Below, piece after piece: positions 23,178 through 34,836 of a stretch of DNA of 64,000 nucleotides. The notes under the pieces are model-generated. The model was not told the DNA's origin, made no database searches, and saw only the letters and a list, made by a program, of their open reading frames with translations. The DNA comes from Cunninghamia lanceolata. Taxonomy: Eukaryota; Streptophyta; Pinopsida; Cupressales; Cupressaceae. The stretch spans positions 930,001-994,000 of the forward strand of contig BSBN01000242.1 in assembly GCA_027924645.1 (NCBI GenBank). Reading direction: 5' to 3'. Position numbers and translations under genes: made by a program. Position 1 is the first letter of the stretch; every line of letters begins with the position of its first letter.

Positions 23178-23402
23178 TACCGCCAGTGTGGAAGGAAATA
23201 ACATTTTAAACACATTGTAACCCTTGGATGGTTCTACCGCCAGTGAGGATAAAGAACTCTGTTCTTTCTTTTCTATCCACTGGACAAGTGGTGAATTCCC
23301 GCTGAACAAGTGGATGACTTTGTAATCTTTTCATTCTCATTTCATACCCACTGATGAAGTGGTGAATCCCCACGATATATGGATGCCCGCCACAGCGGAA
23401 GA
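23178..23402 (+). repeat. Block of small hairpins near the U5 end of family F
   Basis: Repeated short stems of the type CCACTG-(3 to 5 bases)-AAGTGG, two ACCGCCAGTG motifs and a GCCCGCCACAGCGG motif lie within 225 bases. The same block appears in copies 1 (about 9705-9890), 3 (about 43205-43375) and 4 (about 63098-63275). Confidence 0.8.
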
Positions 23403-23588
23403 AGTATCTTTCTTTATTGCATACTTTATATTGTAAGCCAAAATCATTGTATACTCTCACCTTGCCCATCTTGGGATCTGGGTGATCAGAAAGTGTGAGG
23501 CGTTTAGTTGGTTTATGCAATTTATGCTAACATTGGATGATCATTGTATGTCATTTGAAAAAATATTGGGGTAGCATCTTACAAAGAA

Positions 23589-24360
23589 TGTAGTTGCAGA
23601 TGCATTATCTAGGAGATCCCACTTGTGTTTGTTTGGGGAGAATCTACTGATTGGAGAGAGTCAATTTCTGGAGAGTATGCTAAGGACTCTTGGGCAGCAG
23701 GAGTCATTGAGGGCACTATTCATGATGATAGGTATTCTGTGGTGAATGATTTGATTATTTATAAGGACAGGATATAACTGATGCCTAATTCACAGTTCAA
23801 AAACAAAATCCTAAGGACTTTCCATGATACACCCATGGCTGGCCATCTTGGGTTCTTCAAAACTTATAGATAGGTTCGGGAGAGATTTACATGGAAAGGA
23901 CTTAAGGATGAAGTCCTTAAGTATGTTCGGGAGTGCCCAATTTGTCAGCAAAATAAAAATGAACATACCTACCTAGCAGGGTTACTGTAGCCCTTGTTGA
24001 TTCCCAACCAAAAGTGGGAATACATCTCCATGGACTTTATCACAGGGTTACCAAAGGTTCAGGGGAAGGATTGCATCTTTGTGGTGGTCGACAAGCTGAC
24101 CAAGTTTGCACATTTCTTCACCATCTCAGCGACACATACAACATTATAGGTAGCTGATCTCTTTTTCAGGGAGATATTCAGATTACATGGGATATCTAAG
24201 GGCATTGTGAGTGACAGGGACAGTAAGTTCCTAAGTTTGTTTTGGCAGGAGTTGTTCAAGTTGTGTGGCACTGAACTAACTCCCAGTACCAATTACCACC
24301 CACAGACTGACGACCAGACAGAGATAGTAAACAAATGGGTGGAAGGGTATCTCTAAAACT
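23589..24360 (+). pseudogene. Element B RNase H end and integrase core
   Basis: It resumes with NVVADALSRRSHLC, then the integrase zinc finger (GHLGFFKTYR ... ECPICQQNK, all Cys kept) and the DDE core ([34 protein letters not shown]). It is broken by TAG at 23871, 23988 and 24147, all at codons that are CAA or CAG in element A, and by a frame break near 24355. Confidence 0.87.
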
Positions 24361-25104
24361 GTGTCGGGGCAGCAGAAGGCATGGATTAGATGGTTGCATC
24401 TGGGGGAGTACTGTTACAACACGACATATCACATGTCAATCAGGATGACTCCATTCAAGGCTTTATATGGGTATGATGCCCCTTGCTTCACATATTTGCT
24501 ACTTGGTGATAGTAGAGTGCCAAAGGCAAAAGACTTGTTGCAGGAGAGCCAAGACATCATGAAAGAGCTCAAGAAGAATATGCATCAAGCACAAAATCAA
24601 CCGAAGCTCTATGTTGATCAACACCGAGTAGAGAGGAGTTTTGAGGTTGGAGATATGGTTTACTTGAGGCTCCAACCCTACAGGCAGTCCACTCTAAAAA
24701 GGAGTGGAGCAGAGAAACTTAAACCCAAGTTTTATGGTCAGTTCAGAGTAGCCAGGAGAGTGGGGGAAGTAGCTTATGAGCTTGATCTACCAGCAGATAG
24801 TCGGGTGCATAATGTGTTTCATGTCTCCAAGCTTAAAAAAGCACTTGGCCATAATATGGTTCCTTCAGCTGAGCTTCCACCATTGGATGAGGAGGGGAAG
24901 CTAATCTTGGTTCCAGAGGCCATCATTGATACACAAGAAAGGAATATCAGGAGACAGATCATCAAGGAGTACCTGGTGAAATGGAAGAACATGCCAGTTG
25001 AGGATGCAACGTGGGAGAGTGAGCAGATACTTCAGCATCCTGAGCTGAGATTGCTTGAGGAAAAGCAATTTTGGGGAGGGCAGACTGTAATGTCCCCTAT
25101 TTAG
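24361..25104 (+). CDS. Element B integrase C-terminal domain and chromodomain (intact segment)
   Basis: An open frame of 247 codons covers the end of the integrase core (WLHLGEYCYNTTYHMS), the GPY/F-like region (KLKPKFYGQFRVARRVGEV, VHNVFHVSKLKKALGH) and a chromodomain (IIKEYLVKWKNMPVEDATWE). It ends in FWGGQTVMSPI, with its stop at 25102-25104, 17-19 bases inside the 3' LTR. The first ATG is internal to the polyprotein. A chromodomain at this place defines chromoviruses, and the domain is thought to bind histone marks during integration. Confidence 0.88.
   Translation: MSGQQKAWIRWLHLGEYCYNTTYHMSIRMTPFKALYGYDAPCFTYLLLGDSRVPKAKDLLQESQDIMKELKKNMHQAQNQPKLYVDQHRVERSFEVGDMVYLRLQPYRQSTLKRSGAEKLKPKFYGQFRVARRVGEVAYELDLPADSRVHNVFHVSKLKKALGHNMVPSAELPPLDEEGKLILVPEAIIDTQERNIRRQIIKEYLVKWKNMPVEDATWESEQILQHPELRLLEEKQFWGGQTVMSPI
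25071..25085 (+). other. Polypurine tract of element B
   Basis: TTGGGGAGGGCAGAC directly precedes the 3' LTR and also encodes pol residues. Confidence 0.88.
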
Positions 25105-26532
25105 CCCAAACAATCAGATCAAGAGATTAGCCTAGTACCAGGTTCTCGTAGGCTAATGGCTTTGGTTAGGCAGCCTAACTGGATCATTTCACTGGGACTT
25201 ACTATTATAGTAAGTCAGGGAGGAGGGTTCACGAGTAGTGTGGATTGACTTTCTATTTATAATATTGCCGGATTGGAGCACCTAGCACTTGGTTTGTGGT
25301 CTCAAGATGGCTAGGGGAGTTATTTGTCGATGTATAAGTTAAATTAAATATTTAACTTATAATATTTATATGGCTAAATTGACTTTAATTTATTAAAGTG
25401 ACGTGACTTATGAAATGCAAGTTATGACTTAAGTCATGTTGCTAGGAGTTGGGCAACCTCATGAGGAGACTATGCACTTAATATAATAAAAGAAAATAAT
25501 AAAATAATCCTTCTTGGGCATTGGAGAGGAAGTGAGTTAAAAGAAAAAAGAAGAGCTCATTTTCATTATTGACTCACTTTGTAAATTTGATATTGTCGTG
25601 CAACACTTTGAAGCTTTGGCTTTGAGGATCTGAACTTGGATTCTGCTGAGACGAAAACCTCTTCAGGATCACTCGCTTTGTGTTTGGAAGACAACATTAG
25701 GCGGATTTTGAGAAGTCTCATCTAGGGGCTTCATTTGTGCTTCAGTTTGATATATTTTGGTGATGATTTGAGGACATAATGGATACATCTTATGCAGATT
25801 TTGTATGCAGCTGAGAGCAAGTCTTGGAGTGACAGATTTATGCAGGTTTGAAGGTGGATTTGGACTGTATTTTCACTCCTTGCTGGGCCATACATTTCCT
25901 CTTGTTGGCCGTACTATTGCAGCCTAGGCCGTACTTCTTTTTGGGGCAGATTTGAGGGTTTGGAAGTGATATTTCAGTCTTAGTTTGATCGCCATTCAGT
26001 CACAACAACATACAGACTTTATCAGTGATATATTTGAAAGGTTTGCAACTGTTACTTGCTGATATTCTCCACCAGTTGGGTCGTACCTTCACTTGGGAAA
26101 CGTGGGTCTTCAAGAAGAGTGAATGCCTCTTGTTTGGAGCTTGTTTTCCTTGCTTTGGAGACGCCTAGGGTTATGAATGTTATTGCTGCTCTTTGTATGA
26201 AGAAGAATAATCCGTTGTAGATGTTTAATGGTGATTTTCCATAGGTTGTAATGCTGGTCCAAGTACGGCAATAATATAAAGTTGGAGATTTTGAAATGGG
26301 TATGTTACTGTAATTAGTTTTGACATTTTTTATGAACTGGGTCATTGTTATTTTATGCATATCTATTATATATTTTCTGGGTTATTGTTATTTGCATTAT
26401 ATTCCATAGTTTCAATGCAAAACAAACACATGCAAAAACACACATAAACCCTAAACCAGAACAGCAGTCAAACTCTAACAGAAACAGAAAAAAACATTGG
26501 CATAAAACTCTACCGGAACAGTGCATATTACA
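25086..26532 (+). mobile_element. Element B, 3' LTR (1447 bp)
   Basis: It pairs with 16611-18058 and is followed by ATTAA (26533-26537), matching the 5' flank. The palindrome near 25196-25216 has lost one T relative to the 5' copy. Confidence 0.95.
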
Positions 26533-26537
26533 ATTAA

Positions 26538-26962
26538 CAATAACACTTGGTGAACAACAATTTCAGCAATAGGTAGGCTTGACAATTACCGTTGATCAAA
26601 TCTAGGTGCAAAATAACACTTATTTATATTGTTTGCAAAACGTTGCATAAAAATAAATGAAGAAAATTAACTGGTACTTCTACCTAGAATAGCTTGATTG
26701 CATGAATGCAAATCTTTATTTCTCTTTTATATTGCTAATCGTTTACAAATATTCTACTCAACTGAGCATCAATTTTAGACCAATACAAGCTCATGGGAAC
26801 ACAACCGTGAGACCAATACAAGCTCCTTTTGAGCAACCACACTAGAAACCATGGAACACCAAGAGTCACAACTTAGAAATTCACTTATTTAGAAGTCACC
26901 TCCACACTAAAAGCCAACTATGGAAGACCAAGAGTCACAACTTAGAAATCCACTTATTAGAT
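26538..26962. repeat. Spacer with a 45-bp direct repeat
   Basis: There is no gene here. The segment CCAAGAGTCACAACTTAGAA with its surroundings occurs at about 26855-26899 and again at about 26918-26962, close to the start of the next LTR fragment. Confidence 0.6.
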
Positions 26963-27857
26963 TGTAATGTCCCCTTTTGTAAATGCCCTAGTTTTCCCTA
27001 AAATCACAATTCCAAGCAAAGCAAGAAATGAAATAGAGTTAGCGATATTATTTACCAATTTAAATTGTTGAACAAGATAGACCCTGGTTGAGACCCTGCA
27101 ATCATGTTAGATAATCATTGAAAGCATAATTCATAAAATAGATCTTTCCTACTAGGGTTAGGAACATTATCTTAATCATATGATATACTTAATTCATTAA
27201 TGGAGTCCAACCCAAAAAGGTTTAGGATAAGGGAGCATAATAGGGTGCCCGAATCGATCCTCTACCCTAGGCCCAAGAGCGGATATACCATCCCTCTTGG
27301 CCTTATGTGGCCTTCCGCCATCCATATGAGGCGGTGTACCCAATGAGGAATCTTATAGCAGTTCTCCCTCTCCTTGCCACCCTTATTCTCCTCCCTATGA
27401 TTGGGACTCCTTAACCCAATAGCAAAACCTAAGGGGGCATGATAGGTTGCCCGAAGCGATCCTCTACCCTAGGCCCAAGAGTGGATATACCATCCCTCTT
27501 GGCCTCATGTGGGCTTTTGCCATCCATATGAAGGGGTGTACCTAGTGAGGAATCATATAGCAGTTCTCCCTCAACTTGCCACCCTTGGTTGCTTGATGAG
27601 AATTAAATACATCCAGATTCATAGAGATTATACAACAATAAATATATCATTATACATAACAATCATGATAGAGCATACCACAATATTTATTTAAACATAA
27701 GACTGCTATATTCTCGTGTATTGATTGTTGATTCTACCTTTGTCTACTGAGTGCAGATATATTTGTGAATCTGATCTGCTTTTTGTATTCCCAATAAACA
27801 GTCTTGATCGATTGATAAAATGATAGAGTAATCGAATGATAGAATGATAGAATAATT
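26963..27857 (-). mobile_element. Family G LTR fragment, U5 part
   Basis: It starts (read on +) TGTAATGTCCCC and aligns with 44025 to about 44900, including two roughly 165-bp repeated blocks with a CCTAGGCCCAAGAG hairpin. It is cut by the element D LTR at 27858, inside the GATAGAAT-rich tract. Confidence 0.8.
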
Positions 27858-28034
27858 TGTTATGTCCCCATTTCCGGAGTGATCACATGTGGAGTTGATG
27901 ATTAGCCTATTCACCATTCCCATAGGCTAATAATTATGGTAAGGGAATGATTTTGGGTTTGAGCTTGGTTCTAGAGGATGAAAATCTATAATGTTGGCTC
28001 AACAGGTGATTTTAGTGGATTTTGGCTAAATATT

Positions 28035-29875
28035 TGTAATATCCCTAATGGATATTGGACTGAAATTTTAAAGCTCTGATACCACTGTAATATCCCTTTC
28101 TAGGATGACTGAAATTTTTGCAACTTTTAGATAAGATTTCTTTCAACTAAAACACAACACTTGAAGAATAAATGAAACCCAAATTTCTCCTTTGCATTGA
28201 ACAATGAATTTTCATGAATACACATCAATATGCCATGACTGTCATACAATTTCAGTCGCTGTTATGTTTACATCAGTCCTCAAAAAGTGAGGAAAAAGAC
28301 ATCCAATGGCCTCCAAACTTCACCGAGATCAAGTATACATGCAATATGATGACTTGTAGCCTTCAACTAGCCAATATGTATGACTGTAGCAGCAGGTACT
28401 GGTCTGATATAAGTGCTGATCTTGCACTTTTCGCCCAGCCAAAAGTAATATGTCTTCAAATGCTCAACTAGTAGCTTCTTTGACAAGCGATTGGGTTCCT
28501 TTGTGAATCTCAAGCCTCCTTTTTGTCACCAATGTACCTAAAACCCTGTATGATCAATTTATTAGTTGGCTGTGATGAATTTCCAGTCAACTCAATGAGC
28601 CAATAAACTCTCTATGATACCTTGGATGAGCTCCAATGTCACCAAGGGTTTGTCAATTGCATTCTTCACTTCAAATCACTCAAGTAAACCTGAAAATTGA
28701 AGCACAATGGTGAAATCTAAGTGATAACACCTCACAAAAGGTATGGGGTCATCTCCATACAAAACAAGGGAACATCACCTTGTAAAAATCACTAGAAATT
28801 GGAATTCCCAGCAATAACAAAGAGTAAGAAAACATACCAAACTTTTCATCATACCCAATTGTTCTCCAAGAGCTATATTTATCTCCTTCATGGATAGGCG
28901 TCTCTTCTCTCCATCAATCACAATAGAGAGTCTTGAACAAAAATAAATGATTGACATCTATGAATGCAATCATTTAAAACAATCTTTAATTGTTTAAATG
29001 ATCTACATGAAATGGATCGATCCTCTATGAAGTGGCATCCTCTCCCATTGGCAGCGGCTATGTGTTGGCATAAACAAACATATACAAACTTCCTTTGATA
29101 TTGAATTCTCCTTGCTAATGGCGGCGGCTGATTGCATGCAAGTATTTAATATTGTTTTTGTTGCATTGAACATCAATCTTTGACTTGATCAAACCTTCTC
29201 ACCCAAGGCATTTGGCATTTAATATTTTTCAAACAAAATAACAAACCAAATGCAATCATTTAATAAACCCAATCGCCCCCAAAGTGCCATTGATCCAATG
29301 CACATATTTAATAAATAAATATTGCATTTAAAATACTCTCCTTCATACTTGGCGGTTATGGCATTTGCATTCATTGATACCAACAATTGCATTTAAAAAC
29401 CTCTTTCACAATCGGCGGCCAACTATGGATCAAATGCAAACATTAAATAACAATAACAAACCTCCAACAATACCAATCGCTCCTTTCAAGGCATGGGCGA
29501 GTGAACCATTATGGCGTTGGAATTGAAATTTGGACCAATGTGTATAGGTGAGATCCACTAGATAGCCGTTGCAATTCAAATACAAGTCAAACATGCCAAT
29601 CGATCCCTTTTTCTTTGCTTCCAATTTGGGTCTGGACCTATAACTCCTTGATGAACACATTCCCTTTATTCATATGTATAACTCCATGCAAATCGATTAT
29701 AGAAAATGTAATTAAAAATTTCATTTTCTAAAATCCATCAAATGAAAATAAAAATACAATTTCAATATTGTATTTTTCATTAACCACATACTAGTTGAGC
29801 TAATATTCCAAATCTCCATGTATAGCTATAAGCTCAAACTAGAAATATAACTTGGCTCAAAATGGGGACATTACA
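28035..29875 (-). mobile_element. Collapsed LTR element: 3' LTR stub, primer site and 5' LTR
   Basis: The full 5' LTR (28086-29875, minus strand) runs from TGTAATGTCCCC to GGGATATTACA. The primer site GTGGTATCAGAGCT lies at 28072-28085. Immediately left, 28035 to about 28070 is a second TGTAATATCCC LTR end. The flanks ATATT (28030-28034) and GTATT (29876-29880) match at four of five bases. Almost the entire interior and most of the 3' LTR have been lost. Short frames in it are not coding. Confidence 0.7.
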
Positions 29876-30414
29876 GTATTGCTTAGTGATATTGTTCATC
29901 TAGCCAAATAATCATGTTCTTCTAGGTGGAAAATATAAATGTTGGAGGATAGAAAATGGGATGATGGAAAATGTCAATCTTTAATTGCATTTTCAAATAT
30001 ATTTTATCTAGAGCTTTCCAACACCAGTTGGAGGTTGACGCCACCTTTGGAGGAAGGAATAAAATAATAAAATATTGTTTTGGTTATTGGATCATGTGCC
30101 AACGTCCTTCGAAGAGGTTTTCAAATATAATAAAATATTGCTCTCATTGGATCAAGCGCCCAACGCTCAAGGAGGAGATTTCAAACAACAATAAAATATT
30201 GCATTTGCATTTGATCATGAGCCCAACGTCAAAGGTAGAAAAGGAATAAAATATTGCATTTCAATGCCCAAGGAGCCGCCGCCCAAGAAGGAAAAGCATT
30301 TAAAATAATAAAATATTATTTTTCTCCTAGGATCGCCGCCCATGAAGAAGAAAATAATTAATAAAATTGCTTTGGTTTGCATGGAAATCACCGCCCAATT
30401 TTGAGGAGAGGTAA

Positions 30415-32050
30415 TGTAATATCCCACCCCTGATAGGATATTTAATTCTCTGGATTTCTACTTGTCTGTTTTAATTTGTTTTGGTTTTTTCTGATATGTT
30501 TGCAATGTTTGATACAACAATATAATGCAGCAAAATAGAAGATATTGCAATAATAATTTTCAACTCAAAACTGAACATTACATAGGGAATACATAGCTGA
30601 AAATTCCAAATTTTTATATCAGCTTAGATACTCAGTATTTTCACAGAATATTGACAACTCAGTTCATAAAATATCCCCTATTATCTAAAACATCAATACC
30701 CAGAAAAATAGATAGCCAAAATAGTGAAGTATCTTACATACCCACTTCGTTGTTCACAAAATGCAAGTCTGAAAATGAAAGGTACAACAAATATGAAGTT
30801 ACAATTTGATCTCTTTCACCAATAGAAATGCATACAACTGCTCTAGATACAAGTAATAACCCACACAAGTGTTCTCTATGCATAAACTCCGTCAAAAATG
30901 TAGCTATCAAGGACCCACGTCACTACTGGGTGCTGGTACGGCCTGAGTAAAGGAACAGCAGTAAATAAAACATCCAAACCCTCTCAAATCTGCAATACAA
31001 TCCATCACTAATACTTTCTCTCAGCTACAACAAAATTGCAATAAGATATGTCTTGTTATCTCCAACTCCGTCAATAATGGTATCAAACTGAAGCTCAAAT
31101 ACAGCCACTGAGTATGGCTGCCCAAGAGTCCCCTTGGGTGATCTTTCACACCTGCGGAAGACTGAAACTAATGGTGGTTTCCGTCACCAAGAGCCAAGGT
31201 TGGATATTTCTTCCAAACCCTCATTTGTAGAGCAAATAGAATCATAAAATGTAATATCAAGAATGAATAAAATGAACTTCAAATGCCTTTTTATAATTCT
31301 CAATTTGCATTTGACTTTCATTTCATTTAATTTACTTTCATTTCCCACTTTTCATTCTTTTCAATTTTGGTGCACAACTTTATAAAATAAAGTATACTTT
31401 AAAAGTCACTTATATCTCCCCTTTTAAAATGACACTTTAACTTATATTATAAAGTATACTTTAAAATCACTTATATCCCCTTTATAATAATCTCCCATAT
31501 TAAATAAACATTAATAATTTATGGACTTTAAAACGGAGGCTCAAAACACATCAGAATCCCGAGATCTATAGACCGTTGGAAAGGTCTCGCCGAAACGCTT
31601 CACATCCAACTCTAAGATTCCTGAAACAGACATAAACCCTAACTTACTAAAAATAGTAAGTATGGCCCAAAAGTCCGAAGTTGCCTGGAAAGACATCACT
31701 GCAACCGTCTGATATCACTGAGCTCAATGCAACATTTGAGATAGCCAATGGATGTCTGCCAAGTCACCAAAACAACGCCAGACTGACACTTACTATAAAT
31801 AGCAGTGTTCTCTGAGGGCCAAAGAGAACAAACCCAGAAAAACCCAAAAAGATTGTCGCCATGCAAGCACTTACTATAAATAGTAAGTACGGACAAGTTG
31901 TCTGAAATTTCTTCGAAAAGTGTCATACAGCTCCACTGGATCACCTAAACACATTGGTGACATCGAAATACTCCTCTGATCAGGTTGTCACCAACCTAGA
32001 AAGTCAACTCCAACTGTGCTGCAAGAGAACTCGAAAATGGGGACATTACA
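30415..32050 (-). mobile_element. Element C, 3' LTR (1636 bp)
   Basis: On the minus strand it runs TGTAATGTCCCC to GGGTGGGATATTACA. It pairs with 35770-37407. By eye about 18 differences occur in the outermost 620 bases (about 3%), nearly all transitions. The outer flank is GGTAA (30410-30414). It carries GGCCGTAC (about 30937-30946 on +), a minus-strand TATA-like box (31286-31298) and three ACTTACTA...TAGTAAGT palindromes (31642, 31788 and 31869). Confidence 0.95.
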
Positions 32051-34836
32051 GTCCGCCCTTCCCAAAGATTGCTTGTCCTCAAGCAATGCCAATACAACCT
32101 CTGATCAACCCACTGATCCAAAATGGAATCAAGAATGATCCCAAGGTCCCAAATCAATCTATGGACATATCCATCATGTTGTCGCTGCGCTACTCTGATA
32201 AAAACTGTTAATCCATAGTGCCAAGTCTGTGCTCTCTCCTCCAATAACCCCATAATGTAATCATCATCATCATCCAAATTGAAATATCTGCGAGGGCTAA
32301 AATCTATATCGTGAAAAGTCTTCTGCCAAGGCGCCATAGTGAGGTCCATAATTGAAATCCCACTGCCTAACTCGATCCCGGTAATCAGAAAAAATAATCT
32401 ACTCATCTCCAAAGAATAACCCTTAGCATAATCCCTCACAGCATCCTGGAAGTGATGCCAATCAGTCCAAGATTGGAAGCCGATAACAATAGTGCCATCC
32501 TTGGAATCATACATCCTGACAATGCCATCCTGATCATAGACTGTTAACCCCTCATCGACACCTAATCTCCAAGTGTCAACATGCCCATATCAAGCATACC
32601 AACTCATCCAATTGACTGCAACCGTCACAGTAACATTTGTAGATATATCCATCAACATCTCGAACTGATTGCAGCAACCATCACTCATACTGGTGGAAGC
32701 TAAAAATAATGACTCTAACTCTGTAAATCCTCCCACAACCTACTGCCAAGAAGCCTGTAAGTACTCAAAGTCCATATGCCTATAAATTGAGGTTGCCATA
32801 ATCAACGCTGAAATACTAGGGCAGTAGCTGTCATAAAAAATTACCCCAAAAAGCATAGGAAATGTGAATGTGGGAATGACCAAAGGAACTCCAATAACCA
32901 CATTACCTCTATTAATCAACACCATCTGAGAATTATTCCACTGCTGGTTTGGAGGTATAGGCCAATCCATTTGCATACTATCTTTCAATGTCCCATGTAG
33001 GCTAATCGGAAAGTGGATAGCGGTACCAATTCTGAAGTTTTGCCCACCACTCTAATTTTGAATCAACATCACACCCCAGGTAACTGTACCTGGATCGCAA
33101 ATCACCCTGTCATCACATCCGACAAACATGAAGAGTTGGAAGCACCCCAAAATGCTAATGACACAAAACCAATCTCCAACTCCTATAGATCTCTCATGGA
33201 GGTGAAGAATACCCAACATAGGTGCAAGAAAGTGTGTAACAACTTCTTCCAAGTTGCTAATATAGAGCAGAACAACAACCTCATGACTGAAAATCAGACC
33301 TATGTGGATGCACCTAACATAGCCAAGGCCATAGGATGATAGAGTATCAACCCTATGCCACTCTCCAAAGGTAAGGAGATGATGCAAATCTCCTCCAAAC
33401 TCCCGAACAGCCGCTGTCCTCCCAAAGTTATGTAAGAAATCCATGTTCCAAAAAGTAGAACAGCCATCTCCTATCAATGTAGGGAGTAGATTCTCACGAA
33501 CTAAGGCTGGAACACCAATGCAAACATGTTTACCTCTACACCCAACACCATGGTCTAGCCACAAAGAAAACATTAGTGCCTCAAACCCACAAATCATAGT
33601 AATATCTCCATACCTCGGCTCAAAAGCCAGCTGCCATCTAAAAGTATGCCCATCAAATGCAAGTGTTTCCATGCTATGCATCACAAAACTCTGAACTAAA
33701 GGAACTACATACCCTATTAAAGAGTCATCAACAAAATGAGACTCATCACAAGCAAACTCCTCAAGTGCTCCACGAATGATCAAAGGCCAAACCAAATTTG
33801 CACCACCCATATCTCCATCTACATATGTAGTCATAACACTAGTGGCTGATCCACAAAGTGTATGCTCCAAAATGCCATCCAAGTGTATGATACGACTATT
33901 CAAATGGCTCTCCAAAAGAAGTGACACCAACTGTCGATGTGAACAAACAAAGAATTCTGAATCATACTTCAAACTTGATTGCTCCACATCCAAATCACAA
34001 GTCCATTCTTCTTCTTCATTCTCTTCATGTGAAGTGGCTGTTATAACTGAAGGAATAGAATTGCTGTCATGAATCAGAAAATCTAACCTGCTGTCACATC
34101 TTATCATGCCATCCTCTAGCTCCTCAATCGCATCCTCTTCCTTGGCTCCATGTTCTCCTACAAGTGTAGATCCAAAAGGTGGTTCTAACTAAAAATCACT
34201 TGCCTCCAATTTGAATCGGACCTCTATCCCTTTGGCTGCCATGTCCTGGTATTGTGAAGGTAGGGGACTGCTGTTACATAGAAAATCAATCCTTACCTCG
34301 ATGTCTCCACTCTTTTTCAACCTCCAACCAAACTTATCCCCATGCTCTTCCAATTCTTGAAAAGCCCTTTGAATGCTCCTCAAAGAATCCGTTGTATTCT
34401 TAAGCTCAAGGGTGAGCTTGTCTACCTCTTCTTCTTCTTTTTTCAAAGCATCTGAGTATATCTCACTAAGTGTGAGGAGATGATCTCTATCAGCAAGTAA
34501 GTATAGGTAGTTTGACTTCACTCCCACCAAAGCCTTCTTGAGTTCGTGCAAGTCATCAAGAGATATACCACCTTCAGAATCTTCACGTTCCCTTAGTGCC
34601 TTCCAACACAAATCTGCCATCAACTTATGAATATCATCAAAATGTCTAATGGTTGCAATAACCTGGTCTTCATTTACCTTCAGCTGTCCTGTTAAATGAT
34701 AGGACTCCTGAGACCTATCAACCTCATCCAAATTTTCTGATTTGAAATCAGCATCATGCAATACAAAATCAGATTTGTTTTCAGCGTTCATAACCATACC
34801 GCCAATGCCACCAATGCCGTCAATGCCATCCTTCAT
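31996..34836 (-). CDS. Element C ORF2, large protein of unknown family (about 946 codons, four in-frame stops)
   Basis: One frame runs from the ATG at 34836 to a stop at 31996, broken only by TAG at 34189, 33052 and 32740 and TGA at 32590. Residues about 55-170 are charged and Leu-rich with heptad-like spacing (coiled-coil look). An acidic patch follows at about 240-260. Residues about 500-590 and 630-665 hold hydrophobic, membrane-segment-like runs. A DDDDD stretch lies near 860. The last residues (LWEGRTVMSP) match the pol tail of element B (FWGGQTVMSP) and run into the 3' LTR. I find no zinc knuckle, DTG protease site, FxDD polymerase site, RNase H or DDE integrase. The ATG overlaps the stop of ORF1. 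It is not a family I recognise. It may be a captured gene, a remade Gag, or an Env-like protein; none of these is shown. Confidence 0.6.
32051..32066 (-). other. Polypurine tract of element C
   Basis: The minus-strand TTGGGAAGGGCGGAC abuts the 3' LTR. The preceding TTGCTTGAGGACAAGCAA also resembles the pol end of A and B. Confidence 0.85.

Larger units (their letters stand above)
21406..23583 (+). mobile_element. Family F solo LTR, copy 2 (2178 bp), in element B RNase H
   Basis: The LTR runs TGTAATGTTCC to GGGTAGCATCTTACA, with target duplication AAGAA (21401-21405 and 23584-23588). The RNase H reading is restored exactly when it is removed. Features are a TATA box at 22060-22068, three tandem GACGAAAACC boxes (22151-22238), GGCCGTAC motifs (22446-22470) and a hairpin block (23178-23402). 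Confidence 0.93.

Noticed and set aside
23178..23402. CRISPR-like array of repeated hairpins
   Set aside because: Irregular spacing and no constant repeat. It recurs inside LTRs of a eukaryotic genome.
33443..34072. + strand frames in the interior of element C
   Set aside because: Antisense to ORF2. LTR polarity, primer site and polypurine tract all set the minus strand as sense, and the minus frame is far longer.
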